From contig OX485803.1 of the NCBI GenBank assembly GCA_950295325.1, positions 74,107,554-74,167,553 on the forward strand: 60,000 nucleotides of DNA, read 5' to 3'. Below the pieces are notes generated by a model. The model made no database searches. It was not told where the DNA came from and was given only the letters and a program-made list of their open reading frames with translations. A program made the translations under genes and the position numbers. This document shows, in pieces, positions 40,247 to 51,066 of this stretch (the first letter of the stretch is position 1; every line of letters begins with the position of its first letter). The DNA comes from Polytrichum commune (taxonomy: Eukaryota; Streptophyta; Polytrichopsida; Polytrichales; Polytrichaceae).

Positions 40247-40710
40247 ACTTTCTGCCTATTTTTAGTCTTGATTAAAATTCAAATCCATCCATTTTATTGA
40301 TAGACCAGATTATTACCTAGGTGTCTCGGCCCTCGGGTTTCATTTGCATCCAACTTTTTATTATTACCCTATACACTAGATATATTTACATGCAAACCTT
40401 GGGTTCATAATATTTACAGATGAAAACCGTAGCTAGACGAATATCCCTAAACCCCTGAGTTCTAAGATGCTTGTACATATATGAATATCGAATTTAAGCT
40501 TGTTTACCTTCCTGAATCCAAGTCATGTTTACCAGTCTATTTTCTTCAAGACTAAAAATAGGTAGAACAATCTCATCTACTTTATACATGAGTCCTTACA
40601 TCCGATTAACATGGGCGTTATTTAATTGGATGTGAAGGAGTAAAACAAGATGGGTGTGTGTTTAGTGTGTAGGGTTAACATGGGGATGGATGGATGAATT
40701 CGATATGCAA
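40247..40710. repeat. second copy of the fold-back repeat family
   Basis: It has inverted ends CTGCCTATTTTTAGTCTTGA (from about 40,252) and TCAAGACTAAAAATAGG (40,546-40,562). The left arm is the inverted, and 40,535-40,710 the direct, counterpart of 36,430-36,770. Confidence 0.65.
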
Positions 40711-41281
40711 TTATCATCCACAACCGCTAACAAAGGGAGATGAGTTCGAAGTTCATTGTTGTCATCCACAAGCCGATCGGTTGCTTTGATATGCTTGGTG
40801 AGTTGTTTGGTAATGAAGTTAAAAGGCCCATGACTTATCGAATGTGCCACAATGGACAAATGAGTAAAGTGCAAAAAGGTGGGGAAAGGTCTAGGTAGAA
40901 AAGAGTGAAATTAAATTGGAGGTGCTTCTAAAGCTTAAAAGGAGGGAGATGGGGTGGAAGATTGGGTGGGCCCTTCCACATCGCCCCGAATTTGCTTTTT
41001 GTCCCCACTAGTAACAACACCAAAGCATGGAATGAACCGCTTTTTGACTCCTCCCAAGACATTTATGGAGGCACATTGCGGAGACATTGTTTGAGACATT
41101 AACTCTTGAACTTTCCAGTAGTGCCTCTTGCTATAATTGTCGCACTTCAAAGTTGTTAACGCAAACTGTACAAAGAAATTGCAACCATGGCACCTCATTG
41201 AATTGGATCCCATCAGCCCAATAAACCGAAATATGATTCTTGGTAGGTAGAGGTCTCAATGTTGCAACTCCAGGTTTGCTC

Positions 41282-41602
41282 GAGCACCTCTTGAATAGGA
41301 TCTGCCTAAAAACCTCCATCGAGCGTGGCTCGGAGGCTAGGTTCGGGAGGGGGTGGCAGGGTTGGGATAAAACATGCCCCCTATTTTTTTAATTGGGTGG
41401 GGCTTTATTTGATCTCATAAGGGGCTCCCTAGGGTAATTTGGGGTCGCAGGACTCAAATTTAGCAAAAAAAAAACCAAAAAAAGTCACCAAGGGGCTAAA
41501 ACGGGGAGGGCCAGAAAAATGAACCCCACCAAACCTGGCCTCCGAGCCTGACAGCTGCAACGCTCGTCGGGGGTATTTAGGGAGCCCCTCTTGAATAGAA
41601 TC
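41282..41602. mobile_element. small inverted-repeat insertion with 21-bp direct flanks
   Basis: The 21-bp flanks GAGC(A/C)CCTCTTGAATAG(G/A)ATC (41,282-41,302 and 41,582-41,602) enclose a 279-bp GC-rich segment. That segment carries inverted arms GGCTCGGAGGC(T/C)AGGTT (about 41,327 and 41,535-41,549). This is either a MITE with an unusually long duplication or a local duplication. Confidence 0.5.
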
Positions 41603-43990
41603 CCCAGGAAGTGTTCAAACATTCTCAGGAAGTTGTCCGACAATAATTGCAATTGCCTCCCTAAAGTTCATCTCATTAGTTCATGGAATTCCTCCGGCCG
41701 ATTGATTACATTATTGATATTTAACTTACTCACTCCCTTCATCTTTCGGTGACAAACTGGATCATAGATCTACGTACTTTCCGTCACTCTGCATTTCTCT
41801 CTTGAAAGTTGATATTTGGAAGTGCAATTCTCAGTGTTATGCCTCTCATACAAAACAACATGTGCATTAGGGGATCGCATTTGAATTGGTTTGAAACAAC
41901 CAAAATGTTGAAAATTTGAGCAATTTGGCAGAAATGTGCTCATTCCATTTGTGTTCGAGAAATAACCGGTTGTAGTTCAAGACTTCAGAAAATTGACCGA
42001 TCATTTTAGAGGACATCTATAGAATATACCTCAAATGAATACCGCAACACCGGAAGATGTCATAATTTGGTGGGAATAAGGAAAAATGTAGATGAAATAT
42101 GCAAACCAACCATTGTTATCTTATGTGTTGAAAGGGCGTATGGAAGTCTAGTTGTTCATAGTCATGGCTCTCACTCTCTAAAATACAACCTGAATGTGAG
42201 TATTTGATTGCTTTTGTTATCTTCTTGAGAACACATCCCACCCACTACTATCTAGAATCTAATGAATCAACGACATAAATGGGAACCCACCCTTACTATT
42301 CCATATCATTTACACACTGTCCATTCAACAATGGATTGTTTTGGAATCTTGAAATGGCAAATGTGTCACCGTTGATGTGCCCTCATCGAATTTAAAGTTT
42401 TGAAATGTTTATTGAACTACATAATGGGAGAGAGGAGAATGGAGGACGAGGTGCAAAGATATATCCATCGACTCTTGTCATATTATGGGACATATTTGCC
42501 CTATTCATAGATGTAAACTATGAGTTATAGACGAAGTGTCTTATGTGTGGAGAGTAAGGCACAAGATAGTTGGAAGTGCCTTCCACTTGGATGAATGGTT
42601 GGTTATGATTTAATCTTGGACATTCTTGCAATTCATACATGAAGCATGAACCTACTAAGTAACATGAACCTACTAGGCAATGAAAGGACTTTGCAATTTT
42701 GCAATCACTTGTCTTACCATGAAGAATTACAAATTTGTTCAATTACTAATCTTGTGTTAAACCTGCCAATATGTGCATTCAATGGAACAAAGAAAGTGCT
42801 CAATTTCATTTTAATAACATTGTTTATGGTATTTAGCGTCACTTACTATACCATGTCTGTCACTAACCCACTAGTACCAAATGTAAAATAATAAGTGATA
42901 ACTAATATGTAATAGATAGTGCAAATATTATCTCAAAAAAACAATTTTGTCAAGTAGAATATATGTTAAATTGTAAAATCTCAAATTTTTCATCTTCCAC
43001 CTCCATTAAATAGGGGAAAGTCATCATGGGAGGATATGGAAGGAAATCCGTAGGCAAAATTTATTCATTCTGATTAAAATCGGTGTGGGACAAACCAAGA
43101 TCTTTTTTCCCTCTATTAAAAAGGAATCGGATGAAATGCATTCTATATCGAAGTCAACATGTGCAATGTTGATGGATGGAGGAAGGTATGTTGAGAGTAA
43201 AATAAGGTAGCCACCACACTCTCACAAAAATATTGTGATAAAACTACAAAGGGATTAAGTTTAATCAAGGATTTAATAAAAGATTATTGACTCCAATGAG
43301 TTTACATGAAATGATAACTTGTCTCATTTTCATATGAAAAGGCCACCTAAATAATAAGTTTGCGCTTTATTATTGTTGTCCTTGTAGGACATGACCACCC
43401 GTAGGCTTGTTCACATCCCACATGACCCATTCTTGGGTTTAGTGCCAACCCCAAGTAGCTTGCAGTAGACATGGGTATTGATCGTCATCAAATTGCTTCA
43501 TCACCTTGGCAATAGCCGAGTTTCATCTTTGCCTAACACTCGTGATCCCATTCCTTTCGCAGTTTGATCATCTCCTGCAATGCAAACATTTTTTGGATGT
43601 AAGTATTTGGATGTAAGTAAATAGATAATCAATTTCAAACTTCACTGAGGCAGAGTTGTGCACCTTGCTCACAATGACCACCACAAATTTGCATGATTGT
43701 GGTGTCCACGACTACTCTGGACTGCATGAGAATGGGAGTGACATGCTATAAAAGAAAGAGAAATTCTCACACACAAAAATTTCATGTCGGTGTCCAACAC
43801 GTGTCATCACGTCCACTAACAACGATGTGGCACCGGTCCCAAAAACATCACATCAACATGGGTAAGTCTGTGGGTTGGTCGACAATATGGTCAATTGCTA
43901 AGTCGATTGCTATTTTGCAATCAACATGGTGGTTGATTGCAAATAACAATCGTCATAGCCATCAACTACAAAAGAAAAAAAAGAAAAAAA
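41603..43990. other. gene-free stretch
   Basis: No supported gene. A short perfect palindrome (TTTGCAATCAAC/GTTGATTGCAAA) lies near 43,914-43,941. The small open frames have no recognisable similarity. Confidence 0.5.
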
Positions 43991-44275
43991 TTTATGGATT
44001 GTTCGATCTTGTTGGATACAAGATATAATGCTCTAGAAAGTTCCAATTGCTCCATATCAAATGTTGCAATTGACCAAGATTAGTCAACTTTTAAGAAAAC
44101 CCAAAAATTGAAATAAAAATTCCAAAAAACAGTTAGGATTGTTAGATCTTGTTGGATGCAAGATTTAATGATCCACAAAGTTTTTCAGACTTTTTGGAAT
44201 GTTTGAATTTTGTTTTTAGAAGTTGATTCCTTGTAGTTCTTGACTAAAGCAATCAACTCAAAAAGTATAAATAAA
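43991..44275. repeat. two-copy ~141-bp tandem repeat
   Basis: GGATTGTTCGATCTTGTTGG at about 43,997 recurs as GGATTGTTAGATCTTGTTGG at about 44,138. Similar flanks, A-rich tracts and TTGACTAAAGCAATCAACT-like phrases surround both copies. Confidence 0.65.
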
Positions 44276-44819
44276 TAAATAAAATCTACAAAAACAGTGT
44301 TGTAGTCTAAAACATTAGCACATCAAGGGACATCCCATCCAAGTGCACATCCATGCTTACGCATGTTATGATGCCAAAACACGAAGTGATCAATACGAGT
44401 TGTGGAGGCTATGGTGTGAGCAGTCCACGCACCGAGAATGAAATGTGTAATGTTATAAGATGCGAAGATGACATTGAAGCCGGGAAAAATGAGATTGCTT
44501 GAACTTGATGTGCTAGAGAGTAAAATTTGTTGTAGGCTGCAAAGACTTGTCCATGAACGTTGAGTCTTTCTTTGCTTTTGCAACCTCCAACTAGAAGGCC
44601 ATCAAATTTGCCACACTCCAAATTGTATCTTAGCAAACCACATGGCAATAGATGGTATAGGCCCAACGCATGTAGTGGGGTTGTGGAGTAGGTTTGGGGA
44701 TGTCCATCTTCATGCACACATGGTTTGCACTTCCGACTTTCAAGATCGGGCACCAAAGCTTCAACTTGTTCACGAAAGTGTTCCTCCTAGTCTTCTTCCT
44801 ACGACCATTCTGCTATGAA

Positions 44820-45260
44820 TTCCGGTTTTTTAATCCCACTCTTATGTATTATAATTTTTCATTAACTGAGACAATTCATGCTCAGTATGGAAAACGTATT
44901 AAAAAAAGGGGTTATGAGACGCGAAATTTCTACTCACATATTCTTGCGTACGAAAAGAGAATCTTCTCATGGTCCGGCAGATCCAAGAGATATATTGATA
45001 GAGATAAGTAAAAATCCTAAATATGATGTGATGGATCATCCTAATTTCCGACAATTAAGCTACATAAGATACACTTACGTAGTATTTATTTTGACATCAA
45101 AATAAGGCCCCGAACATGATCAATGTTCTATTTCACTTTACGTAGGCCCAACCTTAGGGGGTATTGATCTGTAGACCTGAAGAAGTTATCATGTACAAGC
45201 CACATGCAAGGAAACTTACATGTGTGGTTCTGACCGGGGGTTAAGAATCCTATTGGTATC
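44820..45260 (+). other. organelle-derived group II intron fragment
   Basis: The 34-nt stretch 45,199-45,232 folds as a canonical group II intron domain V. The 5' AGC triad, an 8-bp lower helix closed by GGTT, a 2-nt bulge, a 5-bp upper helix with one mismatch and a GAAA tetraloop are all in place. It is followed by CTGACCGGGGG, as is common downstream of plastid and mitochondrial domain V. The upstream AT-rich DNA (44,820-45,110), with open frames on the plus strand, may be organellar too, but I do not recognise its host gene. Group II introns are organellar in plants, so this is best read as a nuclear insert of plastid or mitochondrial DNA. Confidence 0.75.
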
Positions 45261-45269
45261 TAATAACCA

Positions 45270-47690
45270 TCTTATTGGTTGGGTTTTTTTACAATCCATC
45301 TTATCTACTTATGAATTAAAAATGCATTTGTAAAAAATAAGAACAAGAAGAAGAAGAACTCCAGTCTCCCAGGGAGCCCGGAGTGATTAGAGTGTTTATT
45401 CATAAAACATCCATGGCCACATCCTAAGGGACGTTGGCATTAGATGTAGAACTACTTCATCCTTTGCAAGGAGTAGACACTACGTTGATAACTAGTAAGT
45501 AGTTATCATCAGTAGCGAGTAGCTAGTAGCTAGTAGCATGTAAGCATCCTAGTTGGGTGTTGTCCGGGAGTATAGTATTATTATTATTGTTATTATTATT
45601 TTTGGTATCAAGTGGGCACTAGGTCATTAACTCCTTATTAGTTGGGAGTGAGTATGAGTTCCATATCATCTGAACTAAGTTTGATCCTTGTGAAGCTCGT
45701 TTCAGTGGGTGCGATTGTAAAATGGCCTAGTGTTGCTCTTGTGAATAAAGGTAGGAATTGTAGTCTCAACAGGCGGTTTATTCCTACAAGAAAGCTACCT
45801 ACATAAAATGAAGAGCTCAATTAGGTTAATCTGCCCAATCCCCAGGACATTGTAATTGCAATTATGTGATTGCTATGATTACAAAGCTGAAGATGGCAAG
45901 ACATTAAATGCATGCATTCCTTAGGAGAGGATCTTGCCCGTATGGCTTCAATACATCATTTTGTCTTCCCATCAATTGACAAGAGATACTCCATTACGAC
46001 AAATCTGGACTCTGATGAAAATGAGTAGGTTCCAATCAAACAGAACCGATGGGGAATGGACATTTGAGAAGAGCTATGAAAAGCAGAATTAAGGAAGGTT
46101 GTTGGGTACTGGAGTGGATGAATGGTTGTGATGGTCATGGTCCTTGTAGCAACACGATACCATAATCCATAATTCAAAGCATGGGCACACGATAATGCTG
46201 TAATTTGTAACAAGGAAGTGTGCATGATGATGGGGTGGGGAAGGGATGGAGGGCATGGCTGCTGTGAAGGTGAGATGGACAGGACTAGTTACGAACAAGC
46301 AATGTTACAGGCTGGATCTTTAACAGGGTCTGTGCAGGTAGGAGGTAGATTGCAACTCTCAAAGCTTCTCTGCACAAGACTAGGCTCTAGTAAGCCTTGA
46401 TTCCAGAACAAATTAAAGACAATTGAGCTTGATAATGTCAAGGCTCATGACATAATAGATTTCAATCCCACCATAACTTACATTGAGGCCTGAACCTCTT
46501 CAGCCCAACAATGTGGAGTCATATCATGAAAGTGATCCAACTCCACATCAATTTGCTTAGATTTAGATTGTAGGCAATAATAATTAAGTCTCTTTCACAC
46601 ATCACAGATTATAACAAGACAAATGATTATTACGGGAGTGCAAACGATTTTTAAGGGATGATAGCCACCCAAAGAGGACCAAAAATAGGTGTCGAAATTA
46701 GCCACTTTTACTCCAATTGCAGGCAATGCAAAAATGCAACTATGTCCTAACAAACATACTTCGGCACATACTGCACAAGCTTTTGAGAATCATCGATTAA
46801 TAGACAATGCCCACAAAATTGGAATCGGACTCTGAGCCACTTTGTTGTAGACATTGAATCAACGTCTACTCAGCATAGAGTATTTGGGCAGGAACTATGA
46901 GGTGTTCTAAATTGTAAGATGTCCATTCAAATTTTGCCACTGCTCAAGCTGAAAACTCCTACATTTGTATTTCATGAATAACAACTCAGTGTAGAGATGT
47001 TCACATTAAAGGATACCATCTATACACACAAACTCAAGTTTCACTATTGCCACATTCACCATGCTACATTCTATAAACCTCTACAATAAAAATTACTTAA
47101 TTGCCAAGTAAACCCTTACAAAAAACAGTAGATTGATTCCAGGCCTAGTTGTTCACAAGGTACAAAGCCTTGCAGACTTCATCCACATTAACCACGATGG
47201 TGACCCCGGATAATTATCAATGTTTTGATTCCCTCTGCTTCCCAGACTCTGTCCACAACATCTAAGTAACAGTTTCTGGTAGCTCCAAGTCTATGAAGTT
47301 ACTCATAAGAGTTCATCCAATAAAATATTACTTCCTCCCAGTTTCACCTCAAAGCATTGAAATGTTTGTCCTCTTCATGTGCTCAATAGTCGTCAACATT
47401 GTGAAAGCGACCGTTGCCAGCTCATCAAAAGTGCAAAACATCACATTGATAATGAAAAATGCTTCCAATATTCCCAAAGCTCAAGAATGACTTTGAGCTT
47501 TTCTGCAAGAAACACAGAAGAAACTTTACTCAATGAACACATAAAGATGCTTAATCAACTAACCAAACCGATACAAAAGTACCGCAGCATCTCTACATTG
47601 CACTTCAGAAGACAGTAAGTCCCACACTCCCAGCAAAGGACTGCAACAAACACTTGAGCTCTCAATCTCAATTGGCTGTGGAAGATACAA
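45270..47690. other. gene-free stretch downstream of eRF1
   Basis: It contains an (ATT)n run near 45,571-45,600 and TAGTAGC-type short repeats near 45,495-45,540. I found no gene. The part nearest eRF1 may include older duplicated eRF1 flanking DNA, as the phrase GAAAAATGCTTCC is shared between about 47,454 and 49,024. Confidence 0.5.
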
Positions 47691-47694
47691 CTAC

Positions 47695-47803
47695 CTGTAA
47701 CATATCGGTCCCAAAAACTTCAGGTACAGTCACGTGACTTGTACTAAATGCCACACATTCGGACAACAATGGCTCCTCCTGCTCGACTTCTGCATCCCTG
47801 TAG
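47695..47803 (-). pseudogene. decayed copy of eRF1 exon 5
   Basis: A 109-nt open exon-like segment with AG acceptor and GT donor, in the same phases as eRF1 exon 5 (1 nt + 36 codons). It starts like the true exon (YRDAE versus FRDAE), keeps the DNA phrases AGTACAAG, CTGTAC and GTTACAGGTA, then diverges strongly. It lies about 450 bp beyond the eRF1 stop codon. It is most likely a remnant of a local duplication; an alternative terminal exon cannot be excluded. Confidence 0.6.
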
Positions 47804-48249
47804 CTGTGACAAGAAAGTCCACATAAATAATAGCTTATTGAAAACATGCTACCTATCAGTGCTGGCTAGCTCATGTGCAAATTGATCAATTATGTAGGTT
47901 AACACACAGATGAACTCATACCAACAAAGTATATGGAATCTCCATTCTAAAATTTCCAGAAGCAATGGGAAAGAACATAGTTATGGGGTATTTTGTTTTA
48001 GCCATACTAGCAGAAGGAAAAGAATCCAAATTAGGCTCCTATCTAGTCAAAGATGTATAGACATAAATAATGGTCTCCTTTACATAAACCACCAAAGAAA
48101 AGTGAGCTTCACTCCACAATACTAATATGTCCCAATCTCTGGTAATATATATAACAAGATGATTCTAAAGCAGCAAATTCAGAGGTTGAGTCCTCTTACA
48201 GACGGCATAGCTCAATCCAATTGAGTGACTGTATTTCTGCTGCACTCAG

Positions 48250-51066
48250 TCAATCCTCCTCATCATAGACAGCATCATCATCTGACAGTTCGTCAAATGT
48301 ACGCATATCGAGGGTGTATCTCAATATGCCTCCAATACCTCCAAAACCTCGACAAAACTGTGACCCTTCCTGCCAGTGTACCACAAACCTAGCTTTCAGT
48401 AAAGCTCAATTGACCCAAAGAGCCAGTATTGGTGAATACTTGTCTGTGGCAGGGACAACATGCACTAAGAAAATGGACTCCGCCAGTTACAATTGTGACA
48501 AACACCCATACACGCATCTTCAACTGTCAAAAGGATAACGACATACCTGTGACTTATTGGTCACAAATTCTAGTGTACAGCCAAAGCGCTTGTACTCATT
48601 TGCAAACCACTCAAGCAGTGAAGGTTTCTCTTGCACCTCCAACTCTGCATTGGTTTCTGCATCCCTGAAGCTGTAACAACCATGGACGTCCAAGAACAAA
48701 TTTAATCATGTACTGCAAAAGAAAGTTGAATGCTACAACTTTTAACATTGACCAAACGGTTGGACATCAGATTCAGTATGTTGGCAATGTTGGACATCAG
48801 ATTCAGCATGTTGGCAATGTTGGACATCAGATTCAGTATGTTGGCAATGCCAAGCTGCTACTCTTCATTTCCACTAGACAGAAGCTCTAGCTTTTATACT
48901 ACCCACCCAACAACAAAATCAAATCTACATTCCCAACTCTGTCAGCAATTGAGAATGACCCTGTAGCCCAATATTTTGTGAATTATGCTCACATACAATA
49001 GAGCAAATATTACAAGGTTACATGAAAAATGCTTCCGGACTATAATCCAGAAATAGCATCTAGAAGCAAGACAAGTGACTTACTTTGATTGGTCTGCTTC
49101 TTGTTCTTTGTTGAGATGCTTGATCAAGACTTCTCCAGTAACAACATTCTTCAGGACATATCGGTTCACGTCGAGATTCTCCCACACAATCAGAGTCTCA
49201 ACAGCACCACACTCCAAAGCCTTCAAGGTATCATCAATCCCAAAGACATACTTTCCTGTGTCTTGGCTGATTTCCTCAAAGTACTTCCCTATCAACCTCT
49301 TTTCTTGGATAAATTTGACATTAGCAAGGATCTCAGCAGAGAGCTCAATAGCCTGGTTAAATCCATTGTCACCTCCATAGGCAACATCCACAATATTCAG
49401 TACCTTTGCTTGCAATCGAGGATCAAACATGTCAGACTGACTCAGCTCTGTCTTGAACTCAGCTGAACCAGCAAGAATGAGACCTGCACATCCCCGACAC
49501 CCACTTCAGAGTTATAGAAATCCACTTGTCCCAAGAAATACCTCACAATAATCCAGGCTGAAACCAAACCTTAAAAAAATTGCAAAATGAGTCAAGAAAC
49601 TTAACAAGAATGTCCGGTGTCAAACCTTAACGACTTTTAAAGAAGCAAAAATGCAACAAAACACAGACTTGCGACATTCTCCCTTCAGTTCCAGAAGCCA
49701 ACAAAATAACGAAGAAACTTGGAAAAAGAAATAGAGAAATAATTGGAAGAGGAGAGGTGAAATGGCAATTCAACAAGAAATGTATTGAAAACTGATTTTG
49801 GAGGAGGACCATGACAAAATTATCAGCAACACAAAATCGGCCCAACATCAAAGAGAAGAAAGACCACCATACCTGAAACATTTGGCTGACTTGTTGCTGG
49901 GTTGATGTAGAACTGAGTTGCCAACTCTGCAGTCTTCCTCACGTAGTTGTGACGCTTCTCCATACGCAGCCTTGCAAATCGAAGTGCAGATTGCCCTCCT
50001 CGTCCGTGCTTTTTAGGCAGATCCACAGTAAACTTATGCAGGACTTCTCGGGTATTACCACTCAAGGTACCAAAAAGAGTGCCATTACCATCCATAACAA
50101 TGAACCCAAACTTATCATCTGACTCCAACAACTCGTTCAAAGCCTCGGTGTGGAACTTGTTGTCACACAGGTACAAAGAGGCATTGATGGGCTTGAAAGG
50201 CTCGAAGTCAAAAGTTACCTGCAGTGGACAATATTGAGTTGCCATACTCATATACATGTAACAAATACAGGAAACGACGAATTGAGATTTGAGAAAAGAA
50301 TTTGACCTGGACCCTAAGAGCAGAAACATAACTTATGTCTACCATAACCTTTAAAAACATGAGAACGGTTTCATGAAAACAGTACCTTCTTTTCCTTGCC
50401 ATCGTCTGTGACAATGGTACCAGTGTACAGAACAAGCCCTCTGGCAGGCACTTTGTTGTAGAGCTTCAAACGTTGTTGAGCAGATGTTATAGCACCCAGC
50501 ACAGATTGCCTGTTCACTCTATTCTTGATATTTGAAGCTGTCCCAAACTCATCACCAAGCATCTTCGCCACTCGTGACACCTGATCTCTGGATACACAAA
50601 CACCCATGGCCTCGCTCATGTCAATCTCACATCAATAACACGAGACACGAACTTCAAATGGACGAAGACCTCCAAATCAAAGAACAAGATTGAGAATTCA
50701 CCGTCCTCCACCATCTCCACTACTAACGATATTGGGAAGAGTTCACCCCCGTCGATTGCCCAAAACGAAGTGATGGCACCTACATCTCCCACTACCTCGG
50801 TCGAGATCCGACTGGCGGTAATCCACAAGGAACAGAGCAATTCTTGCAGTAGAGAGTACGAAGGAATTGAATCTAAACATGCATGTTGTAAGCAATAACC
50901 CTAAGAGGACTCCCAAGTTAACCCTAAGAGGAGCCGACTCGTACCTGGGAGGCATGATGAGCGAGATCATGGAGGTTCCGTTGCCACGAGCCGATTCCAA
51001 AGCTTTGATAAGCTTCTTGATTTTCCATATCTCGATGTTCTTGTCCGTCTCCCCCGAGTCCGCCAT
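48250..51066 (-). CDS. ERF1: eukaryotic peptide chain release factor 1 (eRF1)
   Basis: eRF1 reads all three stop codons in the ribosomal A site and triggers peptide release with eRF3. Six exons join in phase: 51066-50945, 50587-50386, 50218-49873, 49483-49084, 48670-48547, 48369-48250. They give 437 residues, the usual plant length, ending in TGA. Domain N shows the GTS motif (about 30-32), YLCDNKF (YxCxxxF, about 124-130) and, in place of NIKS, NIKN (60-63). Domain M has [14 protein letters not shown] with the catalytic GGQ (about 182-184). Domain C is typical, with an acidic tail ending [10 protein letters not shown]. The start ATG fits the conserved N-terminus. The gene is transcribed away from the ALKBH1-type gene. 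Confidence 0.96.
48759..48849. repeat. 30-bp tandem repeat in an eRF1 intron
   Basis: Three nearly perfect copies of a 30-bp unit (GTTGGACATCAGATTCAG followed by (T/C)ATGTTGGCAAT) lie in the intron between eRF1 exons 4 and 5. Being a multiple of three it stays open in one frame, but nothing supports translation. Confidence 0.9.

Noticed and set aside
40935-41319. Minus-strand frames with Cys/His residues as a zinc-finger or transposase fragment
   Set aside because: The Cys/His spacing does not fit a known finger and no transposase motif is visible.
48708-48966. Repeat-peptide gene with 10-residue units
   Set aside because: It lies wholly in an eRF1 intron, on the opposite strand, and is produced by a three-copy 30-bp DNA repeat.
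50516-50540. Altered genetic code inferred from the eRF1 NIKN motif
   Set aside because: The supported genes end with ordinary TGA or TAA at the expected family length and have no internal in-frame stops, so no reassignment is indicated.
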